A stretch of DNA of 14,898 nt, taken from the NCBI GenBank assembly GCA_003229755.1, contig QIFJ01000133.1, forward strand, positions 1 to 14,898, in the 5' to 3' direction. Of this stretch, positions 7,386 through 13,867 are shown piece by piece (position 1 is the first letter of the stretch; the number at the start of each line of letters is the position of its first letter). The stretch comes from Pseudomonadota bacterium. GTDB lineage: Bacteria > BMS3Abin14. The notes beneath the pieces are model-generated. The model did not search any database. It worked only from the letters and a program-made list of their open reading frames with translations, and was not told the DNA's origin. The position numbers and the translations under genes are program-made.

Positions 7386-7991
7386 ATGAAATATATTACT
7401 GTCTTTCCAGAATATCCCATTAGCATTTATCAGATAAACGAGCTGAAAAGGTACAGGAAAAAGGTCCTTCACGCGCAGATAGAGGGCGCTGCGCTGATAC
7501 GGATCCTGAACAGCCCTTCAAAGGTGCTCAGAACCGTTGATGGCCACCACGTAAACAAGGCCTTTATCGTTGGGGTCAGAGACTATGTTGATCCGCAGAC
7601 CAGGAAGTCAAGACTTGCCGAATACGAGAGGAGGACCCAGGTAAACCTGTATGTTTCCATGGAACTTGCTACTTTAGAGGAGGCCTCTGGAATTATCAGC
7701 GTTCGCCGGATAGCGGATGATATTGAGCTGTGTCTTGAAAGAGCCCTGGTTTCTGGCAGGGAGTACGACTTTATAGGCATGCTGACTGACTGGAATACTA
7801 CCGAGAAGCTCGACACGCTTATTGATCCCGGAATAATGAGCGTCTTCGATCAGGCCAGGCTCAGCCATTCGTTTCTGGCCATAAACAAGCACCTGATAAA
7901 GAATTTCATACTGATGAGGGATCTGGGTATAGAGCCGGTCGAAACAATACTGGGCCCTGTTCTTCCCGACGAGGAAGCCTCAAGCGGCTAG
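7386..7991 (+). CDS. Hypothetical protein, 201 residues
   Basis: I do not recognise this protein. It is soluble, with no signal peptide or membrane segment. It starts MKYITVFPEYPISIYQINEL and has a charged first half (KRYRKKVLHAQIEG, DPQTRKSRLAEYERR), then a helical acidic-to-hydrophobic second half (IADDIELCLERAL, LIKNFILMRDLGIEPVETILGP). There is a single cysteine and no obvious catalytic or metal motif. The upstream region offers only a weak ribosome binding site. It is preceded by terminator-like repeats and followed on the opposite strand by a selenoprotein gene, so it is probably monocistronic. Codon use resembles that of its neighbours, which supports real coding. Confidence 0.7.
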   Translation: MKYITVFPEYPISIYQINELKRYRKKVLHAQIEGAALIRILNSPSKVLRTVDGHHVNKAFIVGVRDYVDPQTRKSRLAEYERRTQVNLYVSMELATLEEASGIISVRRIADDIELCLERALVSGREYDFIGMLTDWNTTEKLDTLIDPGIMSVFDQARLSHSFLAINKHLIKNFILMRDLGIEPVETILGPVLPDEEASSG

Positions 7992-8043
7992 GCTCATAAG
8001 CCCCGGTCGGTGATCTCGATCCTTCTGTAAAGAAAGCGTCCTG

Positions 8044-8060
8044 CCACGCCGACGGCGTGG
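8044..8060 (-). promoter_or_regulatory. Candidate SECIS for C-terminal Sec codon
   Basis: A perfect 7-bp GC-rich stem, CCACGCC (8060-8054) with GGCGTGG (8050-8044), has a GTC triloop beginning with G. 24 nt separate the UGA at 8080-8078 from the loop. It lies mostly beyond the final stop, which fits a Sec codon three codons from the end. A terminator is the alternative, but no immediate U-run follows on the - strand. Confidence 0.6.
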
Positions 8061-8068
8061 TCACTTGA

Positions 8069-8296
8069 TCAAACGCCTCACGTTCCTCCAAAGCCTATCT
8101 TTACCTCTTTCCCTTCAACAATAACTGGTACCTGCCGCTTCCCACCGCTGTGGGAAAGCATCTCGGTGAGCAGTTCGGGGTTAGCCTGAACATCACGATA
8201 GTCAACGGTCTTGCCCTCAGCTTCATAGGCCTCACGGGCCTCGATGGTGTACGGTCAGGCTGCCTTTCCGAAGATGATGACGGTGTCTTCGCTCAT
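8069..8296 (-). CDS. Uxx-star glutaredoxin-like selenoprotein with two Sec (UGA) codons
   Basis: On the - strand, ATG (8296-8294) with an AGGAGG site (8303-8308) opens MSEDTVIIFGKAA, then UGA (8257-8255), then PYTIEAREAYEAEG, and continues through RQVPVIVEGKEVKIGFGGT to a second UGA (8080-8078), then GV and a final UGA stop (8071-8069). The first UGA replaces the Cys of the thioredoxin-fold redox motif (usually CPYT). The second gives Sec-Gly-Val-stop, the C-terminal arrangement for which I understand the Uxx-star (seleno)protein family is named. VPVIVEG is the cis-Pro segment of glutaredoxin folds. Total is 75 residues, normal for the family. Both UGAs are followed by SECIS-like hairpins. 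Read without Sec, the gene would be missed or called 13 codons long. It is likely a redox protein in an anaerobe with Sec machinery, which is not in this window. It is isolated and convergent with the preceding + strand gene. Confidence 0.85.
8224..8246 (-). promoter_or_regulatory. Candidate bacterial SECIS for first Sec codon
   Basis: AGGCC (8241-8237) pairs with GGCCT (8231-8227) around a CGTGA loop (8236-8232). CAT (8246-8244) with ATG (8226-8224) extends the stem across a 2-nt bulge. The loop starts 19 nt after the UGA at 8257-8255 and has G as its second base, meeting the general bacterial SECIS criteria I recall (short apical loop with an early G, about 16-37 nt from UGA). Confidence 0.6.
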
Positions 8297-8410
8297 TGTT
8301 TTCCTCCTGTCAGGATCAATAGCTATTTAAAATCATTATAGCCCACCGGATTGATGGTTTCTATTAAAAATATGGATTTATCTCCTGATAAGCTGATGGG
8401 ATTTTGGGAA

Positions 8411-8450
8411 AGTGTATTCATCAGGCCGGGCTTTTGGGTGTAATCACTCG
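8411..8450 (+). repeat. 40-nt direct repeat, copy 1
   Basis: Begins AGTGTATTCATCAGGCCGGG and ends GTGTAATCACTCG. It is identical over 40 nt to 13828-13867 in the same orientation; the sequences diverge immediately on both sides. The two copies bracket the ferredoxin, AOR and tup genes. Confidence 0.92.
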
Positions 8451-8500
8451 GCTGCGCGTGAGCAAATGATACATATCGATGTAATGGCGTATAGGTATTT

Positions 8501-8542
8501 AATCCCTCCCCCTTGAGGGGGGAGGTTAGGTGGGGGTGAATT
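8501..8542. repeat. REP-like C/G hairpin element
   Basis: CCTCCCCC (8505-8512) pairs with GGGGGAGG (8518-8525), followed by TTAGGTGGGGGTGAATT. This composition resembles the common dispersed REP-like palindromes of anaerobe and proteobacterial genomes. Only one copy is in the window, so repeat status is inferred. Confidence 0.55.
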
Positions 8543-8548
8543 ACTGTA

Positions 8549-8604
8549 ACTTGGAACTTTGAACCTGGAACTCTACGCCTAAGCGTGGCCGACCTTGGAC
8601 CTTG
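8549..8604. repeat. Heptamer-periodic degenerate repeats, tract 1
   Basis: Four 7-bp units run from 8549 to 8576 (ACTTGGA, ACTTTGA, then two more diverged units). After 14 bp, two exact GACCTTG units follow (8591-8604). Period is exactly 7 with drift in the units. The same style recurs at 11061-11088, 11131-11165 and 12934-12961. Confidence 0.75.
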
Positions 8605-8707
8605 GATCAGCACTTGACCCCATAAGCTAATTGTCATCAGGGGGGTAGTAAACATCGGGTGATTCTGATAGTAATGGACGCCTTGAAAAGTAAACATGGA
8701 GGTTAGA

Positions 8708-9238
8708 GTGCATCTTACGGTGATACCAGAGCGCTGTTCCGGCTGCAGAGTTTGCGAGTTGGCGTGCAGCGTGGGGAGAATGGGAGTAAATAACCCGAAA
8801 AAAAGCTGTGTCAGGGTGATGGTCCTGTACCCCCACCCTGTTATCCGCATGCCCATAATCTGTAAGCAGTGCGGAATTCCAAAGTGCGGCGAGGGCTGTC
8901 CCACAAACGCCATCTTCCGAGAGAACGGTATAGTTCGTATTAACGAGGAAAAGTGCATATCCTGCAACCAGTGCATCACAAGCTGTCCGTTCGGAGCCAT
9001 GTTCCTTCATGAAGACCTGGAGTATCCTTTGAAATGCGATCTGTGTGACGGTGAGCCTCTGTGTGTTGAAGCCTGCCCCAAGGAAGCGCTCAAATTCCAT
9101 CCCAAGCATATACTGGGACAGGCCCACAGGCTGTCAGCAGCAAGGAACTACGCCAGGATGAGCAAGGTGGAGTATATGGACGGAGAACAGAAAAAGATCC
9201 TTCGATACGCCAGGGAAAAGGTGCAGAAGGATGATTAA
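8708..9238 (+). CDS. Four-cluster [4Fe-4S] ferredoxin, AOR electron-transfer partner
   Basis: 176-residue polyferredoxin (DmsB/HycB-type fold) with 16 cluster-ligand cysteines in four groups: CSGCRVCELAC, CKQCGIPKCGEGC, CISCNQCITSC and CDLCDGEPLCVEAC, each group followed by or near Pro. It is predicted to bind four [4Fe-4S] clusters and carry electrons to or from the AOR encoded next, as AorA- or BamC-like subunits do. Start choice: the GTG at 8708 has GGAGG (8698-8702) 5 nt upstream, an ideal site. The ATG at 8696 would use part of that same GGAGG as coding sequence and has only a weak site of its own, but it would add just 4 residues and is possible. It overlaps aor by 8 bp. No signal peptide, so cytoplasmic. 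Confidence 0.9.
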   Translation: MHLTVIPERCSGCRVCELACSVGRMGVNNPKKSCVRVMVLYPHPVIRMPIICKQCGIPKCGEGCPTNAIFRENGIVRINEEKCISCNQCITSCPFGAMFLHEDLEYPLKCDLCDGEPLCVEACPKEALKFHPKHILGQAHRLSAARNYARMSKVEYMDGEQKKILRYAREKVQKDD

Positions 9239-11039
9239 GGGCGGGTACTTCTTTTCCATTCTGGACGTGGATCTCACCAGCGGTGAGTCAAATGTGGTTC
9301 CACTCGACGAGAAGGTGGCATACGACTATATCGGTGGGCGGGGATTCGGGGCCAGATTCGTGGCTGACCTTGTAAAGAATTCCCGAAAGAGGATCGATCC
9401 CCTCGGTCCCGAGAATATACTGGTAATAGCTCCGGGTCCCCTTTCCGGGCTTTACATCCCCGCTGCCGGGAAGAATTCCTTTGTGACACTGTCACCTGCC
9501 ACCGGGATCTACGGCGACAGCAGCATGGGGGGCGTCTTTGGTGTTGAACTGAGGCAGGCGGGTTACGACGCCGTGATCATCAGGGGCCGTGCGCCAGAAC
9601 TTTCGGCCCTGGCAATAGATGACGGGCGGATAAATATAATCCCCCTTCCGGAAGCTCGTGGGAAGACCACCCTGGAAACTGAACAGATCGTCCGGCAGGC
9701 TACCGGGGACGAGGATATGAAGATCGCCTCTATTGGCGTCGCGGGGGAGAACTGCGCGGTCTTTTCCTGTGTCAACACTGACTGGAGCAGAAACGCCGGC
9801 AGGATCGGGATCGGCGCCGTTATGGGCTCCAAGAATCTGAAGGCTGTAGCCGTGCGGGGTTCGAAGGATCTGCCGGTGCATGACCTTGACGCGCTTATGG
9901 ATGTGTCCAGGGAAGGATACGAGCATATAGCAAGCCACGAATTATTCAGCTTCTGGCAGGATCAGGGGCTGATGTCAGTGGTGGATTACGCCAATACCAT
10001 GGGGATCCTGCCCACATATAATTTCCAGCAGACTGTTTTTGAACGGGCAGACAAGATGAACGGATACATCATGGAGGATCGCTATAAGATAGGCGATTCG
10101 GCATGCTTCGGCTGCTCCATGAGCTGCGGCAATATTTGCCTGGTCAAGGAAGGTAAATACAGGGGGACTGTTACCGAAGGGCCCGAATATGAATCAGCCG
10201 CGATGCTGGGAAGCAATCTCGGGGCTTCGAACTTTGCCTACATCCTGAAGGCCAACGCCTTGTGTGATGAGGTGGGGCTGGACACGATCTCCTCGGGGGG
10301 CATTATCGGGGCGTTAATGGAGGGTCAGGAAAAGGGAGTGATATCTGCCGACGACCTGGACGGAAAGACACTCAACTGGGGTGACGAAGACGGTATCCTC
10401 GAAATTATCAGCAAGATTGCCAACAGGGAAGGCGTCGGTGATACCCTTGCGGGAGGCAGCAGGGCAATTCTTGCCCGCTGGCCGCAGCTTACAGGGATCC
10501 TCTGTCAGGTAAAGGGCCTGGAGCAATCCGCGTATGATTCCAGGGCCGCGATCTCCATGGCGCTGGGATACGGCACTTCCGACATAGGCGCTCACCATAC
10601 CAGAGCCTGGACTGTCGCACGGGAGCTGGAAAACGGCGAGAACTGGAGTCTTCAGGACAAGGCGGACCTGGTGATATATCATCAGAATGTCAGGCCACTC
10701 TTCGACATGTTCGGTGTATGTAGATTGCCGTGGATCGAGCTGGGGTTCCCTGAAGATTACTACCGGCGGTTCTACGCGGCTGTTACGGGAGTGGAGAGAA
10801 CCATGGAAGACCTGCTGGCCTGCTCGTCCCATATCTATGACCTTACCCGCTCCATCAACGTTAACCTGGGCATCAGCCGCAAGGACGATTACCCGCCCGC
10901 GAGGACCTTCGAGGACCCGGTTCCTTCAGGCCCTACGAAAGGCAGTGTGGTCTCTCGGGAAGAGTATGAAAAGATCCTGGATATTTATTATGAAAAGCGG
11001 GGATGGAGTGCCGAAGGTGAACCGCCAATATCGTTGTAA
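9231..11039 (+). CDS. aor: Aldehyde:ferredoxin oxidoreductase, tungsten-cofactor family
   Basis: 602-residue tungstopterin enzyme that oxidises aldehydes to acids (or reduces acids) with ferredoxin. Domain 1 shows GGRGFGARF (35-43), SPATGIYGDSSMGG and NTDWSRNAGRIGIGAVMGSKNLKAV. The [4Fe-4S] ligands are Cys292, Cys295, Cys299 (CFGCSMSC) and Cys497 (GVCRLPW), with positions and spacing almost the same as the known archaeal AOR. GPEYE (about 317-321) and GAHH (453-456) match active-site regions. The Cys303 after the cluster motif is extra. ATG 9231 lies inside the ferredoxin end; an AAAAGG site is about 9 nt upstream. Substrate is not readable; aromatic aldehydes are plausible given iorAB and paaK. 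A benzoyl-CoA-reductase-like BamB role is an alternative, less supported because the protein is AOR-length and no other bam genes are present. Confidence 0.92.
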   Translation: MIKGGYFFSILDVDLTSGESNVVPLDEKVAYDYIGGRGFGARFVADLVKNSRKRIDPLGPENILVIAPGPLSGLYIPAAGKNSFVTLSPATGIYGDSSMGGVFGVELRQAGYDAVIIRGRAPELSALAIDDGRINIIPLPEARGKTTLETEQIVRQATGDEDMKIASIGVAGENCAVFSCVNTDWSRNAGRIGIGAVMGSKNLKAVAVRGSKDLPVHDLDALMDVSREGYEHIASHELFSFWQDQGLMSVVDYANTMGILPTYNFQQTVFERADKMNGYIMEDRYKIGDSACFGCSMSCGNICLVKEGKYRGTVTEGPEYESAAMLGSNLGASNFAYILKANALCDEVGLDTISSGGIIGALMEGQEKGVISADDLDGKTLNWGDEDGILEIISKIANREGVGDTLAGGSRAILARWPQLTGILCQVKGLEQSAYDSRAAISMALGYGTSDIGAHHTRAWTVARELENGENWSLQDKADLVIYHQNVRPLFDMFGVCRLPWIELGFPEDYYRRFYAAVTGVERTMEDLLACSSHIYDLTRSINVNLGISRKDDYPPARTFEDPVPSGPTKGSVVSREEYEKILDIYYEKRGWSAEGEPPISL

Positions 11040-11060
11040 GGTAAGCGGATTCACCTTGGT

Positions 11061-11165
11061 GTCCCAAGTCCCATGACCCACGTCCCACGTTAATCAACTA
11101 ATTATTATATCTGGATACTCATGTTCTTTACCTGGGTCCTGGGTCGTGGGACATGGGTCGCGGTA
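11061..11165. repeat. Two inverted heptamer-periodic tracts between aor and tupC
   Basis: 11061-11088 holds four 7-bp units on the pattern G(T/A)CCCA(N), for example GTCCCAA and GTCCCAC. 11131-11165 holds five units on the complementary pattern, for example CCTGGGT (twice exact) and CGTGGGA. The two tracts are therefore in inverted orientation and could pair across a 42-nt AT-rich spacer. They lie in the 154-bp gap between converging genes. Confidence 0.75.
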
Positions 11166-11210
11166 AGATTATATTGAAGCATACAATGATGCTTCAATAT
11201 AATCTTACCG
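11161..11210. repeat. 22-bp perfect palindrome at the end of tupC
   Basis: Left arm 11161-11182 (begins CGGTAAGATTATATTG) and right arm 11189-11210 are exact reverse complements, with a 6-nt ACAATG loop. The right arm contains the tupC stop and its last four to five codons. No U-run follows on either strand, so it is unusual for an intrinsic terminator; a bidirectional termination or mRNA 3'-end protection role for the convergent aor and tup transcripts is plausible. Confidence 0.85.
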
Positions 11211-12201
11211 ACTCCGTTTTGAAGATCAGCGAAACCTCAGAGCCAAGATTCAAGCCCATATTCTGGAAGGACTCCCTGGTAATTCGCGATGTAAAGGTCT
11301 CACCCGCGTCGACGGTCACCTCCACGGACCCGTTCCTCTCCTGAATTTTGGTGATCCTTCCTCTGAGAGTGTTCCTTGCGCTGGTCGATACCGCCGCATC
11401 GCTGAGCAGGATCGATTCGGGTGGAATAAAGGCAGTTCTCGTCCCCTCCTTTCCCTGGGGCACATAAATGCTGAGTCTGCCGGTATCCAGTATCCAGCTT
11501 GTACCGCTCTGATAGACGGCTCCGTGAAATATGTTCTCCATGGCTCCGGGAAGAACATTTCCGTCGAAGAGGGTTATTACTTCATGGGAGAGGCGGTATG
11601 CCTGCTCGATGTCGTGGGTCGTGATAATTATGCTCATACCCTCATTGCGGCATTTATCAAGGAGAATGCCCTCTATCACCCCGCGGCTTACAGGGTCCAC
11701 GTTGGCCAGTGGTTCATCGAGCAGGAGGACGGTGGGGTCTGTTACCAGGGCCCTTGCCAGAGCCACCCTCTGAACCTCACCACCGGATAGAGAGTAGTGC
11801 CGCCTCTTTTCCATGCCCTGCATACCGACCCAGTGAAGTACATCGAGCACTTTTTGATCCAGCTCTTCCTTGGGGACCTTTCTGACCGAGAGCCCATAGC
11901 CTATGTTCCTCTCTACCGTTGTCCTGAACAGGTACGGCGCCTGAAGAAGGAATCCCACCTGCTTGCGTATCGACGCCGGCTTAGGCCCGTTTCCGGAGTG
12001 TGGGTCCTGACCCTTAAACAGGATCCGTCCCCCATCGGGGACTGACAGCATGCCCAGCAGGTTCAGCAGGGTGGTTTTGCCGGAACCGTTAGGGCCGGTT
12101 ATGGAGTATATCTTGCCCTCACTGAAAGAAAGTTCCGGGATATCGAGAACCTGGTGTCCATTATATGAGAAAGTAAGATCCTGTAATGTATAGAGGTTCA
12201 C
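11194..12201 (-). CDS. tupC: Tungstate/molybdate ABC transporter ATP-binding protein
   Basis: 335-residue ATPase that powers oxyanion import. The Walker A motif GPNGSGKT is at 36-43, Q-loop Gln87, signature LSGGE 138-142, Walker B VLLLDEP 158-164 and switch His196. Residues about 274-335 (SARNTLRGRITKI...) form a Mop/TOBE-type domain that in this family can bind molybdate or tungstate and give feedback inhibition. The start is GTG 12201, overlapping the tupB stop by 4 bp (GTGA). It is the last gene of tupA-tupB-tupC, and its final codons lie in a 22-bp palindrome. Tungstate rather than molybdate is preferred because of the TupA type and the adjacent AOR. Confidence 0.92.
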   Translation of the reverse strand: MNLYTLQDLTFSYNGHQVLDIPELSFSEGKIYSITGPNGSGKTTLLNLLGMLSVPDGGRILFKGQDPHSGNGPKPASIRKQVGFLLQAPYLFRTTVERNIGYGLSVRKVPKEELDQKVLDVLHWVGMQGMEKRRHYSLSGGEVQRVALARALVTDPTVLLLDEPLANVDPVSRGVIEGILLDKCRNEGMSIIITTHDIEQAYRLSHEVITLFDGNVLPGAMENIFHGAVYQSGTSWILDTGRLSIYVPQGKEGTRTAFIPPESILLSDAAVSTSARNTLRGRITKIQERNGSVEVTVDAGETFTSRITRESFQNMGLNLGSEVSLIFKTESVRLY

Positions 12202-12893
12202 TGTGTAGAGACTCTCTGGAAACGGCGGAAGAGCAGGTTGATCGAAAGAGCAAGTGCTAAAAGCAGCAGGCCCAGCGCCATGGCGAGGGAAAATTCACCT
12301 TTGCTTGTTTCCAGGGCTATAGCCGTTGTCATGGTTCTGGTGTATCCGCGGATATTGCCCCCCAGCATCATGGCAGAACCTACCTCAGCAATGACTCTGC
12401 CGAAGCCGTTTATAACAGCGGCGGTCAGGGCGTAACGCGCCTCCATGAGAACAGTCAGGGTTACCTGGAGCCTTGAAGCACCGAGGTTCATCGCGGTAAT
12501 GCGTGCCCGTTCATCCACCGAACTCACGGCCGCCACGGTAAGGGCGACTATGAGCGGGAAGGCCAGGATCAGGTCGCCAATGATGATGCCCGACGGTGTA
12601 AAGAGAAGATCGAGAAATCCAAGGGGCCCCTTCCGGGAAAGAAAGGAATAGCCGAGAAGACCGACGAGAACCGTGGGAAGGGCCATAAGCGTGTTAAAGA
12701 AGGTCAGTACGGCACCCCTGCCCGGAAAATCTCTCGTCGCGATGGTGTAGGCAAGCGGGATCCCGAAGATGGCCGCCAGAAGAGTGGCCGTTCCGGCGAC
12801 CTTCAGAGAAAGGAAGGCGATGGATAGGACTTCGCTGTCGAGGCTGATTATTAGCTTTAACGCTTCTGTCAGTGCTCCGATTAGATATTCCAT
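12198..12893 (-). CDS. tupB: Tungstate ABC transporter permease
   Basis: 231-residue inner-membrane permease with about five or six membrane helices. The cytoplasmic coupling (EAA) loop is visible as MNLGASRLQVTLTVLMEARYALTAAVINGFGRVIAEVG, written here as separate parts: MNLGASRLQVTLTV, then ARYALTAAVINGFG and RVIAEVG. The TRDFPGRG and TTAIALETSKGEF segments are typical of TupB. The ATG at 12893 and its GGAG site lie inside an 8-bp periodic repeat, so translation signals have been built from, or invaded by, repeat sequence. It overlaps tupC by 4 bp and follows tupA by 53 bp. Confidence 0.92.
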   Translation of the reverse strand: MEYLIGALTEALKLIISLDSEVLSIAFLSLKVAGTATLLAAIFGIPLAYTIATRDFPGRGAVLTFFNTLMALPTVLVGLLGYSFLSRKGPLGFLDLLFTPSGIIIGDLILAFPLIVALTVAAVSSVDERARITAMNLGASRLQVTLTVLMEARYALTAAVINGFGRVIAEVGSAMMLGGNIRGYTRTMTTAIALETSKGEFSLAMALGLLLLALALSINLLFRRFQRVSTQ

Positions 12894-12961
12894 GTTCTAA
12901 TGCTCCAATGTTCTACGCTCACAGCCCTGAAAACGTTGGTCGTTGGTCATTGGGCGTTGGA
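12892..12961. repeat. Octamer- and heptamer-periodic tracts between tupA and tupB
   Basis: 12892-12915 has three 8-bp units (ATGTTCTA, ATGCTCCA, then ATGTTCTA again), and these include the tupB start. 12934-12961 has four 7-bp units (CGTTGGT twice exact, then two variants), which include the tupA stop and encode its last residues. Two repeat types with different periods lie side by side in one operon gap. Confidence 0.78.
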
Positions 12962-13786
12962 CGGGATTTTAATGACCAGCGGTTCAAACAACACATTCCC
13001 GCTGCCGTCAGTAAAATCGCCGATGAGTTTCTGGCCTTCAGGAGAGGTCATGAACTCGATGAGTTTTATCGCTCCCGCGTAATTTACATGGGGATGCCTT
13101 GACGGGTTGACCGCTATTATGGAGTAGGGATTGTAAAGCAGTTTAGACCTGCCGGTGAACAAGGCTGCCAGTTCGACCTTGTCACTGTATTTGAGAAAGG
13201 AGCCCTGATCCGAAAGTGTATAGCCTCTCTTCTCGTCCGCCATGGCCAGTGATTCTCCCATCCCCTTGCCGGTCTCCAGGTACCACCTTGCGCCGCCGGG
13301 GTTGCTGTCCGCGGCTTTCCAGATGGCCAGTTCCCTGGTATGAGTTCCGGATTCGTCCCCACGGGAAATAAAGGGCGCTTGTGCCTCCCGGATCATCATA
13401 AATGCCTCTACTGCGTTCCCGGCCCCGGCGATCCCCGCAGGATCATCCCCAGGGCCTACGATGATAAAATAATTTGCCATGACTGGGCGACGGTTGACTC
13501 CGTATCCCGCGAACATGAAAGATCGTTCCTTTGCAGGGGCGTGGACCAGAGTTACATCCACATCTCCATTTTCAGCCAGCTTGAGAGCCCTGCCGGTGCC
13601 TACGGCGATAACGTCGACTCTGATACCTGTTTTCTCTTCAAAGATCGGAAGTATGTAGGCCAAAAGCCCCGTGTTGTCGGTGCTTGTAGTGGATGAAAGC
13701 TTCAGGCGATCAGCAGCGTGGGAACTGCCCGGAAGCAGTACGGCAAAAAATAGTATTAACAAGGTAAGGTAAATTTTTCTTGTCAT
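12947..13786 (-). CDS. tupA: Tungstate-binding periplasmic protein
   Basis: Secreted solute-binding protein of the tungstate transporter. Signal peptide: MTRK, hydrophobic core IYLTLLILFFAVLL, cleavage probably after SSHA. The mature start LKLSSTTSTDNTGLL contains the TTST motif that in TupA proteins contacts the oxyanion. AVGTGRALKLAENGDVDV, VHAPAKE, SRGDESGTH and YTLSDQGSF are family blocks. The ATG at 13786 is chosen because the upstream ATG (13798) abuts the GGGAG site with no spacing; spacing to 13786 is about 12 nt, so the longer form (4 more residues) remains possible. The last residues (about PSNAQ) are encoded by heptamer repeat sequence, so the C-terminal end may be an acquired extension. 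First gene of tupABC. Confidence 0.92.
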   Translation of the reverse strand: MTRKIYLTLLILFFAVLLPGSSHAADRLKLSSTTSTDNTGLLAYILPIFEEKTGIRVDVIAVGTGRALKLAENGDVDVTLVHAPAKERSFMFAGYGVNRRPVMANYFIIVGPGDDPAGIAGAGNAVEAFMMIREAQAPFISRGDESGTHTRELAIWKAADSNPGGARWYLETGKGMGESLAMADEKRGYTLSDQGSFLKYSDKVELAALFTGRSKLLYNPYSIIAVNPSRHPHVNYAGAIKLIEFMTSPEGQKLIGDFTDGSGNVLFEPLVIKIPSNAQ

Positions 13787-13827
13787 TGCAGGGTTCATCT
13801 CCCAATCAGTTGGATGAATCTCGGTAT

Positions 13828-13867
13828 AGTGTATTCATCAGGCCGGGCTTTTGGGTGTAATCACTCG
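13828..13867 (+). repeat. 40-nt direct repeat, copy 2
   Basis: Identical to 8411-8450. It overlaps the last codons and stop of the downstream regulator remnant (- strand, ends 13861) and lies 30 bp upstream of the longer tupA start, so it occupies the tup promoter region. Confidence 0.92.

Larger units (their letters stand above)
8297..8707. other. Intergenic region between selenoprotein and ferredoxin genes
   Basis: Divergent gap of about 400 bp rich in repeats. It contains the 40-nt repeat at 8411-8450, a C/G-rich hairpin element (8501-8542) and heptamer-periodic tracts (8549-8576 and 8591-8604). A long - strand open frame that crosses it and runs into the ferredoxin gene is antisense to clear coding sequence. 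I see no convincing promoter for the ferredoxin/AOR operon, although one must lie here. Confidence 0.5.

Noticed and set aside
8150..8341. 63-codon + strand open frame
   Set aside because: It is the antisense shadow of the selenoprotein gene.
8600..8695. Sigma-70 promoter for the ferredoxin/AOR operon
   Set aside because: TTGTCA (8631) and TTGACC (8614) look like -35 boxes, but no -10 box is found at 16-18 bp spacing.
8323..9000. 225-codon open frame on the - strand
   Set aside because: Lies antisense to the ferredoxin gene and across repeat-rich DNA; no domain features, and the + strand gene has 16 ordered cluster cysteines.
11061..11165. CRISPR-like array
   Set aside because: Unit length is 7 bp with no spacers; nothing resembles 25-40 bp repeats with unique spacers.
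11161..11210. Standard intrinsic terminator
   Set aside because: Stem is AT-rich and unusually long, and no T-run follows on either strand.
13792..13820. Operator-like inverted repeat over the tupA start
   Set aside because: Only 7 of 8 arm positions match across a 13-nt gap and one arm is the start region itself; too weak to call.
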